Source: Candidatus Dadabacteria bacterium RIFCSPHIGHO2_12_FULL_53_21 (GTDB lineage Bacteria > Desulfobacterota_D > UBA1144 > Nemesobacterales > UBA2774). Taken from it: a stretch of 21,861 bases of DNA. How positions within the stretch are numbered: the first letter of the stretch is position 1; each line of letters opens with the position of its first letter. The notes beneath the pieces were generated by a model. The model had not been told where the DNA came from and did no database searches. It was given only the letters and a program-made list of their open reading frames with translations. The stretch spans positions 1-21,861 of the forward strand of contig MFCJ01000053.1 in NCBI GenBank assembly GCA_001775255.1, given 5' to 3'. The translations under genes were made by a program, and so were the position numbers. Positions 20,476 to 21,861 of this stretch are shown here, piece after piece.

Positions 20476-21087
20476 TCAGGGTTCCGCCTTGGGGGACTCT
20501 TTCCTGGACGGTTCCTTTTTCGCGGCAAAGGACTCCTCCACGAGCTCGCATACTATGTGTGCAAGCGTAATGTGGAGCTCCTGAATCCGGGGAGTGGATT
20601 TGGAAGGGACGCTCACTGTGCAATCGACCGTCTTTTCGACCCTGCCCTTGTCCTGCCCCGTAAAAGCGATTGTTTTTAGACCGAGCGCCTTCGCCGTTTG
20701 AAACGCTTTTAATATATTTGCCGATTTCCCGCTCGTCGTGATGCCCCAGGCGACATCCCCCTTATTCCCGAGCGCCTCTATCTGGCGCGAAAAGACGTCC
20801 TCGAAGCTGCCGTCGTTGGGTATGGAAGTGAGAATGGAGGAGTCGGTGGTAAGGGCAAGGGCCGGGAGCGCTTTCCTCTCCCTCGAGTATCTGTTCACGA
20901 ATTCGGCCGCTATGTGCTGGGAGTCGGCCGCGCTCCCCCCGTTGCCGAATATCAGCACCTTTCCGCCCGATTTAAGTGACTTGATTATGGTCGAAGCGGC
21001 TTCTTCCACCTCCGCGACGGATTCCTTGGCGAAACGGAGCTTTATGTCGGCGCTTTCCCTGAGTCTCGAAATAATCCGTTCCTTCAT
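20476..21087 (-). CDS. gmhA: sedoheptulose-7-phosphate isomerase (GmhA, SIS domain)
   Basis: A 203-residue SIS-fold enzyme that converts sedoheptulose 7-phosphate to heptose phosphate, the first step to the heptose of the LPS core. The substrate loop GNGGSAADSQHIAAEF is at 48-63 with the catalytic Glu62. GITTSGKSANIL (115-126) binds phosphate. The C-terminal IQELHITLAHIVCELVE supplies Gln169 and His177, matching catalytic and metal-site residues of GmhA. The C-terminus is Lys/Glu-rich and longer than the core enzyme. ATG start, with the mutL stop three bases upstream and AGGA overlapping that junction. The alternative is the related DiaA replication regulator, but retention of the catalytic residues favours the isomerase. 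Confidence 0.88.
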   Translation of the reverse strand: MKERIISRLRESADIKLRFAKESVAEVEEAASTIIKSLKSGGKVLIFGNGGSAADSQHIAAEFVNRYSRERKALPALALTTDSSILTSIPNDGSFEDVFSRQIEALGNKGDVAWGITTSGKSANILKAFQTAKALGLKTIAFTGQDKGRVEKTVDCTVSVPSKSTPRIQELHITLAHIVCELVEESFAAKKEPSRKESPKAEP

Positions 21088-21090
21088 GTC

Positions 21091-21861
21091 TTATGTCCTT
21101 TTGAACATCCTCTCTATATCGGTATAGGAAATCTCTCTCGCGACGGGCCTCCCGTGGGGGCACGAATGAGGGAACTCGGCAAGGTCGAGCTCACAGAGGA
21201 GCGCCTTCATCTTCTCGGGACCTAACTCGTAATTAGCCCTTATTGAAGAGTGGCACGCCATCGTCGAAATCACCGTATCTATTTTATCGGTCAAGCTCTT
21301 CTCCGCTCCCGACTCCTTTATCTCGGATACGATATCCCTGACGAGACGCTTGAGGTCGGTATTTTTAAGGAGAGCCGGGACCCTCCTGATTATATATGTA
21401 TTATCCCCGAAACCTTCAATATGGAGCCCCAGGGGCTCGAGTTCTACGGCGTATCTCGAAAGGACGTCCGATTCGTGAGGGGAGAGCTCCAGAACCTCCG
21501 GCACGAGCAGGTCCTGTGTGTGGATGGTCCCGCTTCCGGTGTACGCCTTTTTAAGCCTTTCATAATTAATTCTTTCATGAGCCGCGTGCTGGTCGACGAG
21601 TATCATGCCGTCGGGAGAGGCGCATATTATATAGAGGTCGCCAAGCTGTCCGAGCACCTTGAGACCGGAATAAAAACCGCTCTCGCCGAAAAGTCCTCTC
21701 GCCCGGTTCTCATCTCCGGGATGCCGGTCCGGTTCACGGTCAATTGTTGGGACGAGGGCGGCGGATGTCTCTACTTCATTAGTATATACCCGAAAACTAT
21801 TCACGCCGCGGCCGGTCTCATCGTCATCCGATCCCCGGCCGCCGTAGGCCGCGCCGCCCTC
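21091..21861 (-). CDS. mutL: DNA mismatch repair protein MutL, C-terminal part
   Basis: The C-terminal dimerisation/endonuclease half of MutL; the reading frame is open to the right edge, so the N-terminal ATPase lies outside the window. The endonuclease motif DQHAAHERINYE is present, with the companion zinc-site motifs ACHSSIRANYEL and HSCPHGRP. It is therefore expected to be the nicking type found in bacteria that lack MutH. The stretch before it (21805-21861) reads Gly- and Asp-rich, the usual variable linker. A GTG at 21804 is in frame but is not a real start. It is followed three bases later by gmhA. Confidence 0.95.
   Translation of the reverse strand, partial: EGGAAYGGRGSDDDETGRGVNSFRVYTNEVETSAALVPTIDREPDRHPGDENRARGLFGESGFYSGLKVLGQLGDLYIICASPDGMILVDQHAAHERINYERLKKAYTGSGTIHTQDLLVPEVLELSPHESDVLSRYAVELEPLGLHIEGFGDNTYIIRRVPALLKNTDLKRLVRDIVSEIKESGAEKSLTDKIDTVISTMACHSSIRANYELGPEKMKALLCELDLAEFPHSCPHGRPVAREISYTDIERMFKRT

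Noticed and set aside
21091..21804. A separate 237-codon gene starting with GTG at 21804
   Set aside because: The frame continues to the end of the window and the content is the MutL C-terminal half, so this is a partial mutL and not a short stand-alone protein.

Overview
The window looks like a chromosomal segment of a Gram-negative bacterium. The cytochrome c maturation proteins (CcmG/CcmH, System I), a sedoheptulose-7-phosphate isomerase (GmhA, LPS heptose), a Spy-like periplasmic protein and a MutL carrying the endonuclease motif all point that way. The gene order rimP-nusA-infB-ylxP-rbfA-nrnA-truB-rpsO-pnp is what I would expect in deltaproteobacterial or related lineages (Desulfobacterota, Dadabacteria and similar). 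The exact phylum cannot be fixed from this window.

Layout. 1-907 (+): the 3' part of a c-type cytochrome and a secreted TRASH/YHS-type cysteine protein. 954-2702 (-): a two-GAF diguanylate cyclase whose start codon lies in a perfect 19-bp tandem duplication. 2889-3957 (+): a ccmG-ccmH pair. 3958-4824: about 870 bp without a gene, built from short palindromic repeats of several families, between the convergent ccmH and miaA. 4825-15518 (-): miaA, then the classical translation/RNA operon read as rimP, nusA, infB, ylxP, rbfA, nrnA, truB, rpsO, pnp. 15640-19364 (-): an ECF sigma factor, a zinc-finger anti-sigma factor, a Spy/CpxP-like protein and a transmembrane transglutaminase. 19595-21861 (-): mutL (partial), gmhA, yacG, efp.

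How the genes work together. The long minus-strand operon couples ribosome maturation (RimP, RbfA, S15, TruB), transcription elongation/termination (NusA), translation initiation (IF2) and RNA decay (PNPase, NrnA). Its genes are tightly packed, often overlap, and use an unusual number of TTG starts backed by strong Shine-Dalgarno sites. A candidate promoter followed at once by an intrinsic-terminator hairpin stands directly before rimP, placed where an attenuator (possibly NusA-responsive) could sit. The sigma/anti-sigma/Spy trio reads as an envelope- or metal-stress regulon.

The least ordinary features are: (1) the repeat mosaic at 3958-4824, with seven same-orientation hairpins sharing a GTCAT head; (2) the rimP leader terminator; (3) a palindrome that can hide the truB ribosome-binding site where nrnA stops; (4) an EF-P whose loop has Gln at the usual modified-Lys position; (5) the start-codon duplication of the diguanylate cyclase gene. 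No CRISPR array, tRNA, rRNA, transposase or phage gene was seen.
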